The notes below the pieces were generated by a model. That model saw only the letters and a program-made list of their open reading frames with translations. It did not search any database and had not been told where the DNA came from. Of a stretch of DNA of 64,000 nucleotides, positions 20,148 through 29,235 are shown piece after piece. A program made the position numbers and the translations under genes. The number at the start of each line of letters is the position of its first letter. Position 1 is the stretch's first letter. Origin of the DNA: Mediterranea sp. An20. GTDB lineage: Bacteria; Bacteroidota; Bacteroidia; Bacteroidales; Bacteroidaceae. The stretch lies in contig NZ_NFJV01000013.1 in the NCBI RefSeq assembly GCF_002160055.1, positions 45,411-109,410 of the forward strand. Reading direction: 5' to 3'.

Positions 20148-20708
20148 ATGGATATAGGAATTATTTCGATGCGATATGCAAAAGCACTGATGGGCTTTGC
20201 TAAAGACAAAGGAACGGAGGAGGTTATGTATAGGGAGTGCAGTAAGCTGGCGAAGAGCTTTTCTGCTTATCCCGATTTACGGTCTGCTTTAGAAAATCCG
20301 TTGTTGCCTGCTCAGGAGAAATACTCTTTGGTTTGTGCGGCAGTAGCTGGTGACGGTAAGGTAGATACAACTTTTTCCGATTTCATCAAGTTGGTATTAA
20401 AGCAGCGGCGTGAAGACCTCTTGCAATACATGTGCCTTTCATTCATGGACTTGTATCGTCAGAGCAAGCACATTGGTGTGGCCAGGCTGATTACCGCTGT
20501 TCCGGTAAGCAGGGAAATTGCCGACCGCATCCGGAATAGTGCCTCGTCCATGTTGCACGCTCGGATGGAACTTGAGACGGAAGTAAATCCTTCGTTGGAA
20601 GGCGGTTTCATTTTTGATATAAATGATTACAGGTTGGATGCCAGCATCGCTACCCAGTTGAAGAGAGTGAAACAACAGTTTATCGACAAAAACAGAAGAA
20701 TCGTATAA
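20148..20708 (+). CDS. atpH: F1 ATP synthase subunit delta
   Basis: 186 residues from ATG 20148 (MDIGIISMRYAKALMGFAKDKG in pieces); a TTG start 27 bp upstream is not needed. The ISMRYAKAL start and the C-terminal LEGGFIFDINDYRLDASI motif are diagnostic of OSCP/delta. It links the top of F1 to the b stalk. 55 bp after atpF. Confidence 0.95.
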   Translation: MDIGIISMRYAKALMGFAKDKGTEEVMYRECSKLAKSFSAYPDLRSALENPLLPAQEKYSLVCAAVAGDGKVDTTFSDFIKLVLKQRREDLLQYMCLSFMDLYRQSKHIGVARLITAVPVSREIADRIRNSASSMLHARMELETEVNPSLEGGFIFDINDYRLDASIATQLKRVKQQFIDKNRRIV

Positions 20709-20781
20709 TAAGGGGTGGGGCATACTTGACGGAGAGTTCATGCGACGTTAAAGTTACTGCTGCCCGTTAATCATTAATAAT

Positions 20782-22368
20782 ATGTTATCTGAAAATATAA
20801 AAGTAAGCGAAGTTTCCGATGTCCTCCGCAAACAATTGGAAGGCATAGATACCCAGGTTTCGCTGGATGAAATCGGTACGGTGCTCCAGGTGAGCGACGG
20901 TGTGGCACGTATCTATGGCTTGCGCAACGCCGAGGCCAGTGAGTTGGTGGAGTTTGAAAATGGCATCATGGGTATCGTGATGAACCTTGAAGAAGATAAT
21001 GTGGGCGTAGTATTGCTGGGTGCCACGGACAAGGTCAAGGAGGGATTTACGGTGAAACGTACCAAACGTATTGCCTCTATCATGGTAGGTGAAAGTATGT
21101 TGGGACGTGTTATTGACCCGCTGGGGGTTCCTCTGGACGGTAAGGGGCTTATCGGTGGTGAGTTGTGTGAAATGCCGTTGGACCGCAAGGCGCCGGGCGT
21201 TATTTTCCGTCAGCCGGTAAATCAGCCTCTACAAACCGGGTTGAAGGCTGTGGATGCTATGATTCCTATCGGTCGCGGACAGCGTGAGTTGATTATTGGT
21301 GACCGTCAAACGGGTAAGACTGCTATTGCCATTGATACTATCATTAATCAGCGTCATAATTATGAGGCGGGTGACCCTGTATATTGTATTTATGTGGCTA
21401 TCGGTCAGAAAGGATCTACGGTCGCGAGCATTGTGAATACCTTGCGCCAGCATGGGGCTATGGATTATACAATTGTGGTGGCTGCTACAGCTGCCGACCC
21501 GGCTGCTTTACAGTATTATGCGCCGTTTGCTGGTGCCGCCATCGGTGAGTATTTCCGTGATACCGGTCGTCATGCACTGGTGGTTTACGATGATTTATCG
21601 AAGCAGGCTGTTGCTTATCGTGAGGTTTCTCTGATTTTGCGTCGTCCTTCCGGTCGTGAAGCTTATCCGGGTGATATTTTCTATTTGCACTCTCGTCTGT
21701 TGGAGCGCGCGGCCAAGATTATCAACCAGGAGGAAGTGGCTTGCCAGATGAATGACCTGCCCGACAGTTTAAAGGGAAAGGTGAAAGGTGGTGGTTCGTT
21801 GACAGCCTTGCCTATTATCGAAACTCAGGCGGGTGATGTATCTGCCTATATTCCTACGAATGTAATTTCAATTACAGACGGTCAGATTTTCTTGGATACG
21901 AATTTGTTTAACCAAGGTAACCGTCCGGCTATTGATGTCGGTATCTCTGTGAGCCGTGTAGGTGGTAACGCGCAAATCAAGGCCATGAAGAAAGTGGCTG
22001 GTACGCTGAAAATCGATCAGGCACAGTATCGTGAACTGGAAGCCTTCTCCAAGTTTAGCGGTGATATGGATGCTGTGACAGCTTTGACCATAGACAAGGG
22101 ACAGAAGAATACCCGTCTGTTGGTACAGCCGCAATATAGCCCGATGCCTGTAGAAAAGCAGATTGCCATTCTGTATTGTGGTACACATGGATTGTTGCAT
22201 GAGATACCTCTGGATAAGGTGAGCGAATTTGAGCACGCTTTCTTGGAATATCTGGAAGCCAATCAGCAGGCTGATATTCTGGATGTGCTGAAGCAAGGTG
22301 TTATCAATGATGAGGTATGCCAAAAGATTGAGAAGGCTGCCGCAATGATTGCAAAACAGTTTAAGTAA
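20782..22368 (+). CDS. atpA: F1 ATP synthase subunit alpha
   Basis: 528 residues. P-loop [15 protein letters not shown] (about residue 170), the [16 protein letters not shown] segment and the [18 protein letters not shown] signature near residue 370-400 are intact. Non-catalytic nucleotide-binding subunit of F1. A 73-bp spacer separates it from atpH. Confidence 0.98.
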   Translation: MLSENIKVSEVSDVLRKQLEGIDTQVSLDEIGTVLQVSDGVARIYGLRNAEASELVEFENGIMGIVMNLEEDNVGVVLLGATDKVKEGFTVKRTKRIASIMVGESMLGRVIDPLGVPLDGKGLIGGELCEMPLDRKAPGVIFRQPVNQPLQTGLKAVDAMIPIGRGQRELIIGDRQTGKTAIAIDTIINQRHNYEAGDPVYCIYVAIGQKGSTVASIVNTLRQHGAMDYTIVVAATAADPAALQYYAPFAGAAIGEYFRDTGRHALVVYDDLSKQAVAYREVSLILRRPSGREAYPGDIFYLHSRLLERAAKIINQEEVACQMNDLPDSLKGKVKGGGSLTALPIIETQAGDVSAYIPTNVISITDGQIFLDTNLFNQGNRPAIDVGISVSRVGGNAQIKAMKKVAGTLKIDQAQYRELEAFSKFSGDMDAVTALTIDKGQKNTRLLVQPQYSPMPVEKQIAILYCGTHGLLHEIPLDKVSEFEHAFLEYLEANQQADILDVLKQGVINDEVCQKIEKAAAMIAKQFK

Positions 22369-22379
22369 TCGGTTGGGAT

Positions 22380-23270
22380 ATGGCTTCACTGAAAGAGGTT
22401 AAAAATAGAATTAATTCCGTCAAGAGCACGCGTCAGATTACGTCGGCCATGAAAATGGTGGCGTCGGCCAAGTTGCATAAGGCGCAGGGTCGGATTACGA
22501 GCATGTTGCCTTATCAGCGGAAGCTGAATGAGATTCTGACGAATTTTCTTCGGACGGACACTTCGTTTGAGTCTGCTTATACAGTACGGCGGGAAGTGAA
22601 GCGAGTGGCTTTAGTTGTCTGCGCGTCCAATAGTTCGTTGTGTGGTGCTTTCAACTCAAATGTGGCTAGACTGCTGGAGAAGACTTTGGCTGAATACCAT
22701 TCATTGGGTAAAGAAAATATCGTGATTTATGCAGTGGGCAAAAAGGCCGAGGAAGCTGTGAAGAGAACCGGTTGTTCCTACAAGGGAACTATGCAGCAAT
22801 TGGTGGATAAACCTGCCTATGTGGATGCCTATAAGCTGGCGGAGGAACTGATGATGAGTTTTGCTGATGAGAAAGTAGACCGCGTGGAATTGATTTATCA
22901 TCATTTCAAGTCTATGGGTTCACAGATTCTGACCCGGGAAGAATATTTGCCTATTGATTTATCGAAGATGACGGAAAATGGCAGCGGAGATGAAAAGAAT
23001 GCTTCACGAGGATATAATAATGATTACATCGTGGAGCCGTCGGTCGGTGCTGTTATTTCCGAACTTTTGCCGATGGTGCTTTGCCAGAAAATATATACAA
23101 TGTTGCTGGACTCAGTTACTTCTGAGCATGCAGCCCGTATGCTTGCCATGCAGGCTGCAACGGACAATGCCGATGATTTGGTACAGGAATTGACTATTCA
23201 ATATAACAAGACCCGTCAGCAGGCTATTACCAGTGAGTTGTTAGATATAATCGGAGGTAGTATGAAATAG
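22380..23270 (+). CDS. atpG: F1 ATP synthase subunit gamma
   Basis: 296 residues. N-terminal MASLKEVKNRINSVKSTRQITSAMKMVA in pieces, the Rossmann-like middle, and the C-terminal helix ending in ITSELLDIIGGS, the conserved rotor tip. Central rotating shaft. Last gene of the operon, 11 bp behind atpA, followed by a strong terminator. Confidence 0.97.
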   Translation: MASLKEVKNRINSVKSTRQITSAMKMVASAKLHKAQGRITSMLPYQRKLNEILTNFLRTDTSFESAYTVRREVKRVALVVCASNSSLCGAFNSNVARLLEKTLAEYHSLGKENIVIYAVGKKAEEAVKRTGCSYKGTMQQLVDKPAYVDAYKLAEELMMSFADEKVDRVELIYHHFKSMGSQILTREEYLPIDLSKMTENGSGDEKNASRGYNNDYIVEPSVGAVISELLPMVLCQKIYTMLLDSVTSEHAARMLAMQAATDNADDLVQELTIQYNKTRQQAITSELLDIIGGSMK

Positions 23271-23296
23271 GAATATTTCTTATAGCATTAGGAGAT

Positions 23297-23339
23297 AAAA
23301 AACGGAGAGTGCAGGGTTCTGCGACTCTCCGTTTTTTTT
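23297..23339 (+). terminator. Terminator of the atp operon
   Basis: ACGGAGAGT pairs with ACTCTCCGT around a GC-rich loop, flanked by A-runs and followed by TTTTTTT. 27 bp past the atpG stop. Confidence 0.95.
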
Positions 23340-23414
23340 CTTTTTCTTCAGAAGAGCCATGGCTTTTATGGAATTTGTCGTACCTTTAGGGCTTTAAATG
23401 GTAACGCATATAGT

Positions 23415-25625
23415 ATGGAAAAGAATCCTGAATTGGAATTAGCTTGGAATTTTATAGAAAATACAGGTACTCATCTCTTTCTAACCGGAAAGGCCGGTAC
23501 AGGCAAGACGACATTTTTACATAAGCTGAAGGCAGAGTCTCCTAAACGCATGGTTGTATTGGCTCCGACAGGTATTGCTGCCATGAATGCCGGAGGTATT
23601 ACCTTACATTCGTTTTTCCAGTTGCCGTTTGCTCCTTATGTACCGGAAAGTTCATTTCAGGCAGACGGTGATATTGTTTACCGCTATCGGTTTAGCAAGG
23701 AGAAAATCAGAATTCTCAGAAGCATTGATTTGTTGGTGATTGATGAAATCAGTATGGTGCGTGCAGATGTATTGGATGCCGTGGACTCTGTATTACGCCG
23801 CTACCGGAACAGTCGGCTTCCGTTTGGCGGGGTGCAGCTGCTGATGATTGGGGATTTGCAGCAACTGGCACCGGTAGTGAAAGAAGACGAGTGGAAAATT
23901 CTTTCCCGTTATTACAAGACTCCCTATTTTTTTTCTTCGCAGGCCCTACAAGATACAGAATATTTCACCATAGAATTGACAACTGTTTACCGCCAGAAAG
24001 ATGACCGCTTCCTGGAGATGTTAAACAGTATCCGTGAGAACCGTTGCGATGCTTCAGTGTTGGCTCTACTAAACAGCCGTTACTTGCCAGGGTTCAATCC
24101 GCCTGAAGAGGAGGGATATATCCGGCTTGTTACCCATAATTATCAGGCACAGCGGGTGAATGACAGCGAACTGGAGAAGTTGCCGGGGCGTTCGTTCGTT
24201 TTTGAAGCAAAGATTGAAGGCAAATTTCCCGAGTATCTTTATCCTACGGAGAAGGTGCTGGAATTGAAGCAGGGAGCGCAAGTGATGTTTGTGAAGAACG
24301 ACGTGAGTGGAGAACACCGGTACGTGAACGGTACCATAGGTGAGGTGACAGCTGTGGCTTCGGGACACGTGGAAGTCCGCTGTTTGCAGACAGGTACTGT
24401 TTTGACTGTGCAGCCTGAGGATTGGACCAATGCCCGTTATGCATTGGACGAAGAGACCAAAGAGATTACCGAAGAAGTAGAGGGCACATTCAGGCAGTAT
24501 CCTTTGAAGTTGGCTTGGGCTATTACCATTCACAAGAGTCAAGGGCTGACATTTGATAAGGCAATCGTAGATGTCGGGGCTTCGTTTGCCCATGGGCAAA
24601 CTTATGTGGCGTTGAGCCGTTGCCGGACTCTGGAAGGACTGGTACTGAGTTCGCCGGTGTCAGCCAAAGCTATCATTAATGACCAGGCGGTGGCTTCCTT
24701 TACGGAGGAGGCTCGTGAGAAACGGCCGGGAGATAGATTCTTTGTTCTACAGCAGGAGTATTTCAAGGAATTGCTGACGGAGGTATTCGGTTTTCAACCT
24801 TTACTGCGTGCTTTCCGACATTATATCCGTTTGCTCGATGAACATCTTTACCGGCTTTATCCCAAATTGCTGGAGGCCTGCAAGGTGGAACTGCTCCGGT
24901 TGGAACAGCGGGTGGAGCGGGTTGCAGAGAAGTTTTCTGTACAATATATGCGTCTGGTCAATGACAGCAGTGATTATGAACACGATGCTGTGCTGCAAAG
25001 CCGTATTCATGCTGCAGCCAAATATTTCGGCGACGAAATTCGTCCGTTGTATGCTGTAGCGGTGCGCAACCCGCTGGATACCGACAATAAGCAGTTGAAA
25101 AAACAACTCACCGCAGCTTATGAAGAGTTGCGTGACCGTTATCGTCTGAAAGAAGATATACTGGCTTTTGTTCGCGATTCTGGTTTCTCGGTATCTGCCT
25201 ATCTTAAACAGAAGTCTTTGCTGACTTTGGAAGATGTGGGGACTCCCATCCGTGCCAGGGAAGATGCCCGTCGGATGGGCTTGCCGGATGTGGGCGAAGA
25301 CGAACCGGAAAAGAGCCGGAAAAATGCGGCAAAGAAAACGAAAGAAAAGGCAGAGGTGTCTTCGGATATTTTGCATCCCGAATTGTTTGAGCAACTGAAG
25401 GCGTGGCGAAGTGCTGAGGCTGCTCAACTCAATGTGCCTGCTTACGTCGTTTTTGCTCAAAAGGCTATTATCGGCATCAGTAACCTATTACCGGTAGACA
25501 AGACCATGCTTCTCCGCATTCCATACGTAGGGAAGAAAAGTGTAGAGAAGTATGGTGATGAAATCTTGAATATCGTGCATCGGTATCGGGAAGAGCAGGG
25601 ATTGGAAGATTCCGCATTGCTATGA
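23415..25625 (+). CDS. PIF1/RecD-like DNA helicase with HRDC-like C-terminus
   Basis: 736 residues. Walker A GKAGTGKTTFLHKL (about residues 25-38), APTGIAAMNAGG (Ia), VIDEISMVRAD (II), IGDLQQLAPV (III) and the late motifs AITIHKSQGLTFD and YVALSRCRTLEGL (V-VI) identify a superfamily 1B helicase of the PIF1/RecD2 kind. The C-terminal 75 residues (LHPELFEQLKAWRSAEAAQL in pieces, IPYVGKKSVEKYGDEIL) form an HRDC domain for nucleic-acid binding. A Lys/Glu-rich linker precedes it. Probable role in replication or repair. TACCTTTA at 23381 may be its -7 element. Its 3' end overlaps the convergent SDR gene by 6 bp. Confidence 0.9.
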   Translation: MEKNPELELAWNFIENTGTHLFLTGKAGTGKTTFLHKLKAESPKRMVVLAPTGIAAMNAGGITLHSFFQLPFAPYVPESSFQADGDIVYRYRFSKEKIRILRSIDLLVIDEISMVRADVLDAVDSVLRRYRNSRLPFGGVQLLMIGDLQQLAPVVKEDEWKILSRYYKTPYFFSSQALQDTEYFTIELTTVYRQKDDRFLEMLNSIRENRCDASVLALLNSRYLPGFNPPEEEGYIRLVTHNYQAQRVNDSELEKLPGRSFVFEAKIEGKFPEYLYPTEKVLELKQGAQVMFVKNDVSGEHRYVNGTIGEVTAVASGHVEVRCLQTGTVLTVQPEDWTNARYALDEETKEITEEVEGTFRQYPLKLAWAITIHKSQGLTFDKAIVDVGASFAHGQTYVALSRCRTLEGLVLSSPVSAKAIINDQAVASFTEEAREKRPGDRFFVLQQEYFKELLTEVFGFQPLLRAFRHYIRLLDEHLYRLYPKLLEACKVELLRLEQRVERVAEKFSVQYMRLVNDSSDYEHDAVLQSRIHAAAKYFGDEIRPLYAVAVRNPLDTDNKQLKKQLTAAYEELRDRYRLKEDILAFVRDSGFSVSAYLKQKSLLTLEDVGTPIRAREDARRMGLPDVGEDEPEKSRKNAAKKTKEKAEVSSDILHPELFEQLKAWRSAEAAQLNVPAYVVFAQKAIIGISNLLPVDKTMLLRIPYVGKKSVEKYGDEILNIVHRYREEQGLEDSALL

Positions 25626-26513
25626 GAACATCCGTCGTAACCCTTCTTCCAACGAAAGGGGGCGGTAACCTAACTCCCGACAGGCTTTTTCTATGCTCAT
25701 TCCGGTGCGGAGCGGTCGGGGTGTTTTGTCTGGCAGTGTAGCTGTAGTCTGTGGGCGTATGAGGCTGTGCCCTTCACCTAAGACATCGGCTACGCGATAG
25801 GCTATATCGGCTATCGAAACTTCATCTTTGCCACAGAGGTGGTAGATACCGCGTCGGGGTGATTCAATCAGACGTTCAATGCCTTGCGATACGTCTCCTA
25901 CATAAGTCGGCGTGCGTAGCTGGTCGGATACAACAAAGATTTCCTCGTTGTTGCGGATGCGGTTGGCTACCAGTTGGGCGATGTTGCCGTGCTGGCCGGG
26001 CAGGGGAGTACCATAAACAACTTCTACCCGCACGATGGCATGGTCCGGACATAAGGATGCTGCCAGCCGTTCGCTTTTCAGTTTGGTCTCGCCGTAGTAA
26101 TTCACCGGTTGAGGTTCGTCGTTTTCGCGGTAGAGATGGGTGGCTGTGCCGTCGAAGACAAAATCGGTAGACAGGTGAATCAGTCGTGAGCCGTACTGGC
26201 GACAACAGGCAGCAAGTATGGCAGTTGCCTCGATGTTCAGTCGGTCGGCTTCCCGCCGATGTGTTTCGCAATATTCGGTAGCAGACAAGGCGGCTGTGTG
26301 GATGGTGACTGCCGGACAGATTTCCTGAAACAGTTTCTCTACCGCACAGATGTCCCGTATGTCTGTTTGCAAAAAACGGTAAGCATCTGCACGCGGACAG
26401 AGGTCGTCGTGCAGTGAGCAACCGGTTACTTCATAATGAGGGCGGCTGGACAAATCGTCCAATAGTCGGCGGCCGATGAAACCGTTGGCACCTGTGATGA
26501 GAATAGGAAGCAT
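25620..26513 (-). CDS. SDR family reductase, RmlD-like (dTDP-4-dehydrorhamnose reductase type)
   Basis: 297 residues. The NAD(P)-binding GANGFIGRRLL motif, the LSTDFVFDGT segment and catalytic YYGETK (Tyr-x-x-x-Lys) are the RmlD/SDR-extended pattern. The C-terminal YRPLSLEEGL closes the fold. Family members reduce dTDP-4-keto sugars or related substrates. No other rhamnose genes are nearby, so the substrate is open. It follows the small exported protein by 14 bp and is probably cotranscribed with it. Confidence 0.85.
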   Translation of the reverse strand: MLPILITGANGFIGRRLLDDLSSRPHYEVTGCSLHDDLCPRADAYRFLQTDIRDICAVEKLFQEICPAVTIHTAALSATEYCETHRREADRLNIEATAILAACCRQYGSRLIHLSTDFVFDGTATHLYRENDEPQPVNYYGETKLKSERLAASLCPDHAIVRVEVVYGTPLPGQHGNIAQLVANRIRNNEEIFVVSDQLRTPTYVGDVSQGIERLIESPRRGIYHLCGKDEVSIADIAYRVADVLGEGHSLIRPQTTATLPDKTPRPLRTGMSIEKACRELGYRPLSLEEGLRRMFS

Positions 26514-26527
26514 GATGCGATAAGTAT

Positions 26528-27070
26528 TTAGAATGGATTTTCCCGTCCGTGCTGTACTTCAATCCGGAAGCCGAATGAGCCGTCTTGCGATTTCAGTTCA
26601 AAAGCTCCTTTGAAGTTGTTGCGTTGCCAGGGCAATGCCGAGGGGTTGTACACCCGATTCCCGTCTGCATCATATTCTCCATAAGTGTTGAGTTGCCATC
26701 CGTTGTTCAGGCGGAAACTGCTCATCTGTAGGGTGGAGGGAGTGTTCCAGAATCCGTAGTAAGGAGAAAACATGGATGAAGTTCCTTGCGAGTAGATGAC
26801 ATTTGTTTGAGGCCGGAAAAGGAAGCTGTAGTCCTTGCTGGCATCGGGAATTTCCAGTTTGTAGTTGCTCAGGCTGGGGCGTTCGGGCATGTTCAGATTC
26901 ATAAGTCCCATGTCCAGCAGAAAGCCACCGTAACTTTTTACCGTAGAAGGAAGTATCGGAGCATCTGACGGAGGTGTGAGGGTGACTGTGTCGGCAGGCA
27001 CTTCGTTCTGAGCATGTAACAAGACAATGCTGCCCAGCAAGCCCAGCAGGCAAAATAGAAGGCGTTTCAT
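26528..27070 (-). CDS. Small exported protein of unknown function
   Basis: 180 residues with a signal peptide (LLFCLLGLLGSIVLLHAQ). The mature part is rich in aromatic and Asn/Ser strands (GYGFW-like MFSPYYGFWNTPSTLQMSSFRL in pieces) and ends in VQHGRENPF. This suggests a small beta-structured outer-membrane or periplasmic protein; I recognise no family. It heads a two-gene unit with the SDR gene. Confidence 0.75.
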   Translation of the reverse strand: MKRLLFCLLGLLGSIVLLHAQNEVPADTVTLTPPSDAPILPSTVKSYGGFLLDMGLMNLNMPERPSLSNYKLEIPDASKDYSFLFRPQTNVIYSQGTSSMFSPYYGFWNTPSTLQMSSFRLNNGWQLNTYGEYDADGNRVYNPSALPWQRNNFKGAFELKSQDGSFGFRIEVQHGRENPF

Positions 27071-27099
27071 ATCTCAGTCTGTAGTTTTTGGTTGACAGA

Positions 27100-27107
27100 C
27101 AAAGGTA
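27100..27107 (-). promoter_or_regulatory. -7 element for the exported protein/SDR unit
   Basis: CAAAGGTA reads TACCTTTG on the minus strand, 29 bp upstream of the ATG at 27070. Confidence 0.6.
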
Positions 27108-27224
27108 CTTCTTTTCTGCTTAATGTAGGAAATTCTTTCACATTATTTTGTTCTCTACCCGTTCAGTTTACAATTGGTTTGTAGCCGGTGCCCTTGTCCG
27201 GCTGACTAAATATGTTCGAAAGTG

Positions 27225-27254
27225 TTTGTATGTTGGAAAAAAAGTCTATTTTTG
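27225..27254 (+). promoter_or_regulatory. Bacteroides promoter: TTTG-N18-TATTTTTG
   Basis: TTTG 27225-27228 and TATTTTTG 27247-27254 with 18-bp spacing. The expected start site near 27260 rules out the in-frame ATG at 27222 and disfavours 27258, so ATG 27285 is chosen. Confidence 0.7.
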
Positions 27255-27284
27255 CGCATGAAAAAATTAAAGCAATCTGTTTTT

Positions 27285-28514
27285 ATGAGAAAAAGGAATG
27301 TATGTGCCGTCCTTTTCGTCTGTCTGCTGGCAGCTTGTGGCGGTAATCCGAAGACGACGGCGGACAGCCTTTCCGTCATTGATGTGAAGAGTGCCATTGA
27401 GCACCCTACCGAACTGAAAGTATCGCAACTGGGGCAGACCGTGCGATATGTGCCGTTGGAAACTGGCGACTCGTGCTTCGTTGGCAATCGCTCTCAGATT
27501 CGGATTTGCGGAAAGAACATAATTGTCACGTTCGAAGGCAATTGTCTCAGTTTCGACCGGGAGACGGGTCGCTTCATTGCCCGTATCGGTCATGTCGGTG
27601 ATGACCCGCAGGGTTATTCGAGCACGGAATTTTCTTACGATGACCGTAACGGACTGTTCTACTTCATACGCCAGCCTAACCTGTTGCAGAAGTATGATGC
27701 GCAAGGTAACTATCACGGTAGTGTCACTGTTCCCACCCCGCCGCCCTTGAATGCCATGCCGACGGATTATAGTTTTACGGAGACCTCGCTGGTGGGTTAC
27801 TATGCCAACATGGGCCGTCAAGACGCCCATCATAATGCTCTGTTGCTCTTCAGTGCAGACGGACAAGTGGTCGATACCATTCCCAGCCGTCTGCCTGCCC
27901 TTTCCGCCATGACCGTAGTAGACATTGCCGGCATCAGCGTCATGAAGTTTGGCGAAGCCGGCGCCATCCTTATCCGCTATAAAGACGGTTCTGCCTCTGC
28001 CAATCTGGCGGGTACGCGTCCGTTATGGAGGCGAGACGGTCAACTGCATTTCAAGGAGCCTTTCAACGACACCCTCTATACGGTTTCTGCCGGGGGCGAC
28101 CTTGCTCCTTATGCTCTCTTTGATATGGGTGACCGTGGCGTACGGCTGACGGGCGACTGGGAATCGCATGACCTTAACGGCAAGCAGTTCATTGTCTTCA
28201 CGCTGGAAGGCCGGAACGCTCTCTTCTTCCAATGCGTGACTGAGTTGGAAAAGACCCTGAACGGTATTTATGATAAGACAGCCGGTACTGTCTACATGGC
28301 TCCCGAAGCGGATGGCCTGACGGATGATCTTACCGGTTTCTTGCCTTTCCACCCGTCTTCCTGCAGTGAACAGGGCGAATTTGCTTCCCTTGTCTGGTCT
28401 GAAAAGATTTTGCCTTGGTTGGACGAACATCCCGAAGCCAAAGACAATCCTGCCTTGAAGCCGTTGCTGGAAATCGGCGAGGAGGACAATCCCGTGGTAG
28501 TCATTGTTCAATGA
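27285..28514 (+). CDS. 6-bladed beta-propeller lipoprotein (DUF4934-like)
   Basis: 409 residues from ATG 27285. Lipoprotein signal VLFVCLLAACGG (Cys about residue 18). The mature domain opens with the typical VIDVKSAIEHPTELKVSQLG then VRYVPLET, as in Bacteroides 6-bladed beta-propeller lipoproteins, with blade turns such as DRETGRFIARIG and KYDAQGNYHGSV. Function of the family is not established; such proteins often sit near sensors or outer-membrane receptors. It is convergent with rprY (20-bp gap). Confidence 0.85.
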   Translation: MRKRNVCAVLFVCLLAACGGNPKTTADSLSVIDVKSAIEHPTELKVSQLGQTVRYVPLETGDSCFVGNRSQIRICGKNIIVTFEGNCLSFDRETGRFIARIGHVGDDPQGYSSTEFSYDDRNGLFYFIRQPNLLQKYDAQGNYHGSVTVPTPPPLNAMPTDYSFTETSLVGYYANMGRQDAHHNALLLFSADGQVVDTIPSRLPALSAMTVVDIAGISVMKFGEAGAILIRYKDGSASANLAGTRPLWRRDGQLHFKEPFNDTLYTVSAGGDLAPYALFDMGDRGVRLTGDWESHDLNGKQFIVFTLEGRNALFFQCVTELEKTLNGIYDKTAGTVYMAPEADGLTDDLTGFLPFHPSSCSEQGEFASLVWSEKILPWLDEHPEAKDNPALKPLLEIGEEDNPVVVIVQ

Positions 28515-28533
28515 TCAGTGCGGGCATTCCGCT

Positions 28534-29235
28534 TCAGTTCACAATCAGTTTGTAGCCGATGCCCCACACATTGACAATCCGTACCCGCTTGTCTTTGTTC
28601 AGTTTATGGCGTAGCTTGGTGATGAACACGTGCAAGCTGCGCTGGTTGAAGAACGAGTCGTCGCCCCACAGTTCCAGCAGAATATCACGCATTTCCACCA
28701 CCTGGTCCTGGTGTTCGCACAGGCGACGCAAGATTTCGCTTTCGCGGTGGGAGAGTCCGGTGACCGTTCCCTGGTAAAGCAATTGCTGGGTGCGGGGGAT
28801 AAAGACATAATCGCCTATCTCGAACAAGGCTTGAGTGCGGGGCGGTCGGGCTGTGCGCAGGACGCGTCCAACCAATGCCCTGATACGCACGATGAGTTCT
28901 TGCATGCCGAAAGGTTTTTTCAGGTAGTCGTTGGCTCCCAGTTCAAATCCCTCTACCACGTCGTTAATGGCCGAGCGGGCGGTGAGAAACAATACGGGTG
29001 TCACAGCATCGCTCCGACGGATATGACGCACCATCTCGAAACCGTCCATGCGGGGCATCATGACATCGGCCACTAACACGTCGGGCTTTTCGTGGAAGAA
29101 GCATTGCAATCCCTCTTCGCCGTCTTTGGCCAAGCGGATGCGGAAGCCTTGGCCTTCCAGCGTGTCTTTGATAATCATGGCCAGGGTTGATTCGTCCTCT
29201 ACCAATAATACATTTATTAAATCTTCACTCTTCAT
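28534..29235 (-). CDS. rprY: OmpR-family response regulator, RprY-like
   Basis: 233 residues. The receiver has the acidic pair VEDE, phosphoacceptor Asp in ADVMMPRMDG (about residue 57), the Thr of FLTA and Lys of LKKPF. A winged-helix DNA-binding domain follows (LSHRESEILRRLCEHQ, RSLHVFITKLRHKLNKD, IVNVWGIGYKLI). Length and partner match RprY of Bacteroides fragilis, part of the RprX/RprY system. The start overlaps the kinase gene by 11 bp, so the two are translationally coupled. Confidence 0.85.
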   Translation of the reverse strand: MKSEDLINVLLVEDESTLAMIIKDTLEGQGFRIRLAKDGEEGLQCFFHEKPDVLVADVMMPRMDGFEMVRHIRRSDAVTPVLFLTARSAINDVVEGFELGANDYLKKPFGMQELIVRIRALVGRVLRTARPPRTQALFEIGDYVFIPRTQQLLYQGTVTGLSHRESEILRRLCEHQDQVVEMRDILLELWGDDSFFNQRSLHVFITKLRHKLNKDKRVRIVNVWGIGYKLIVN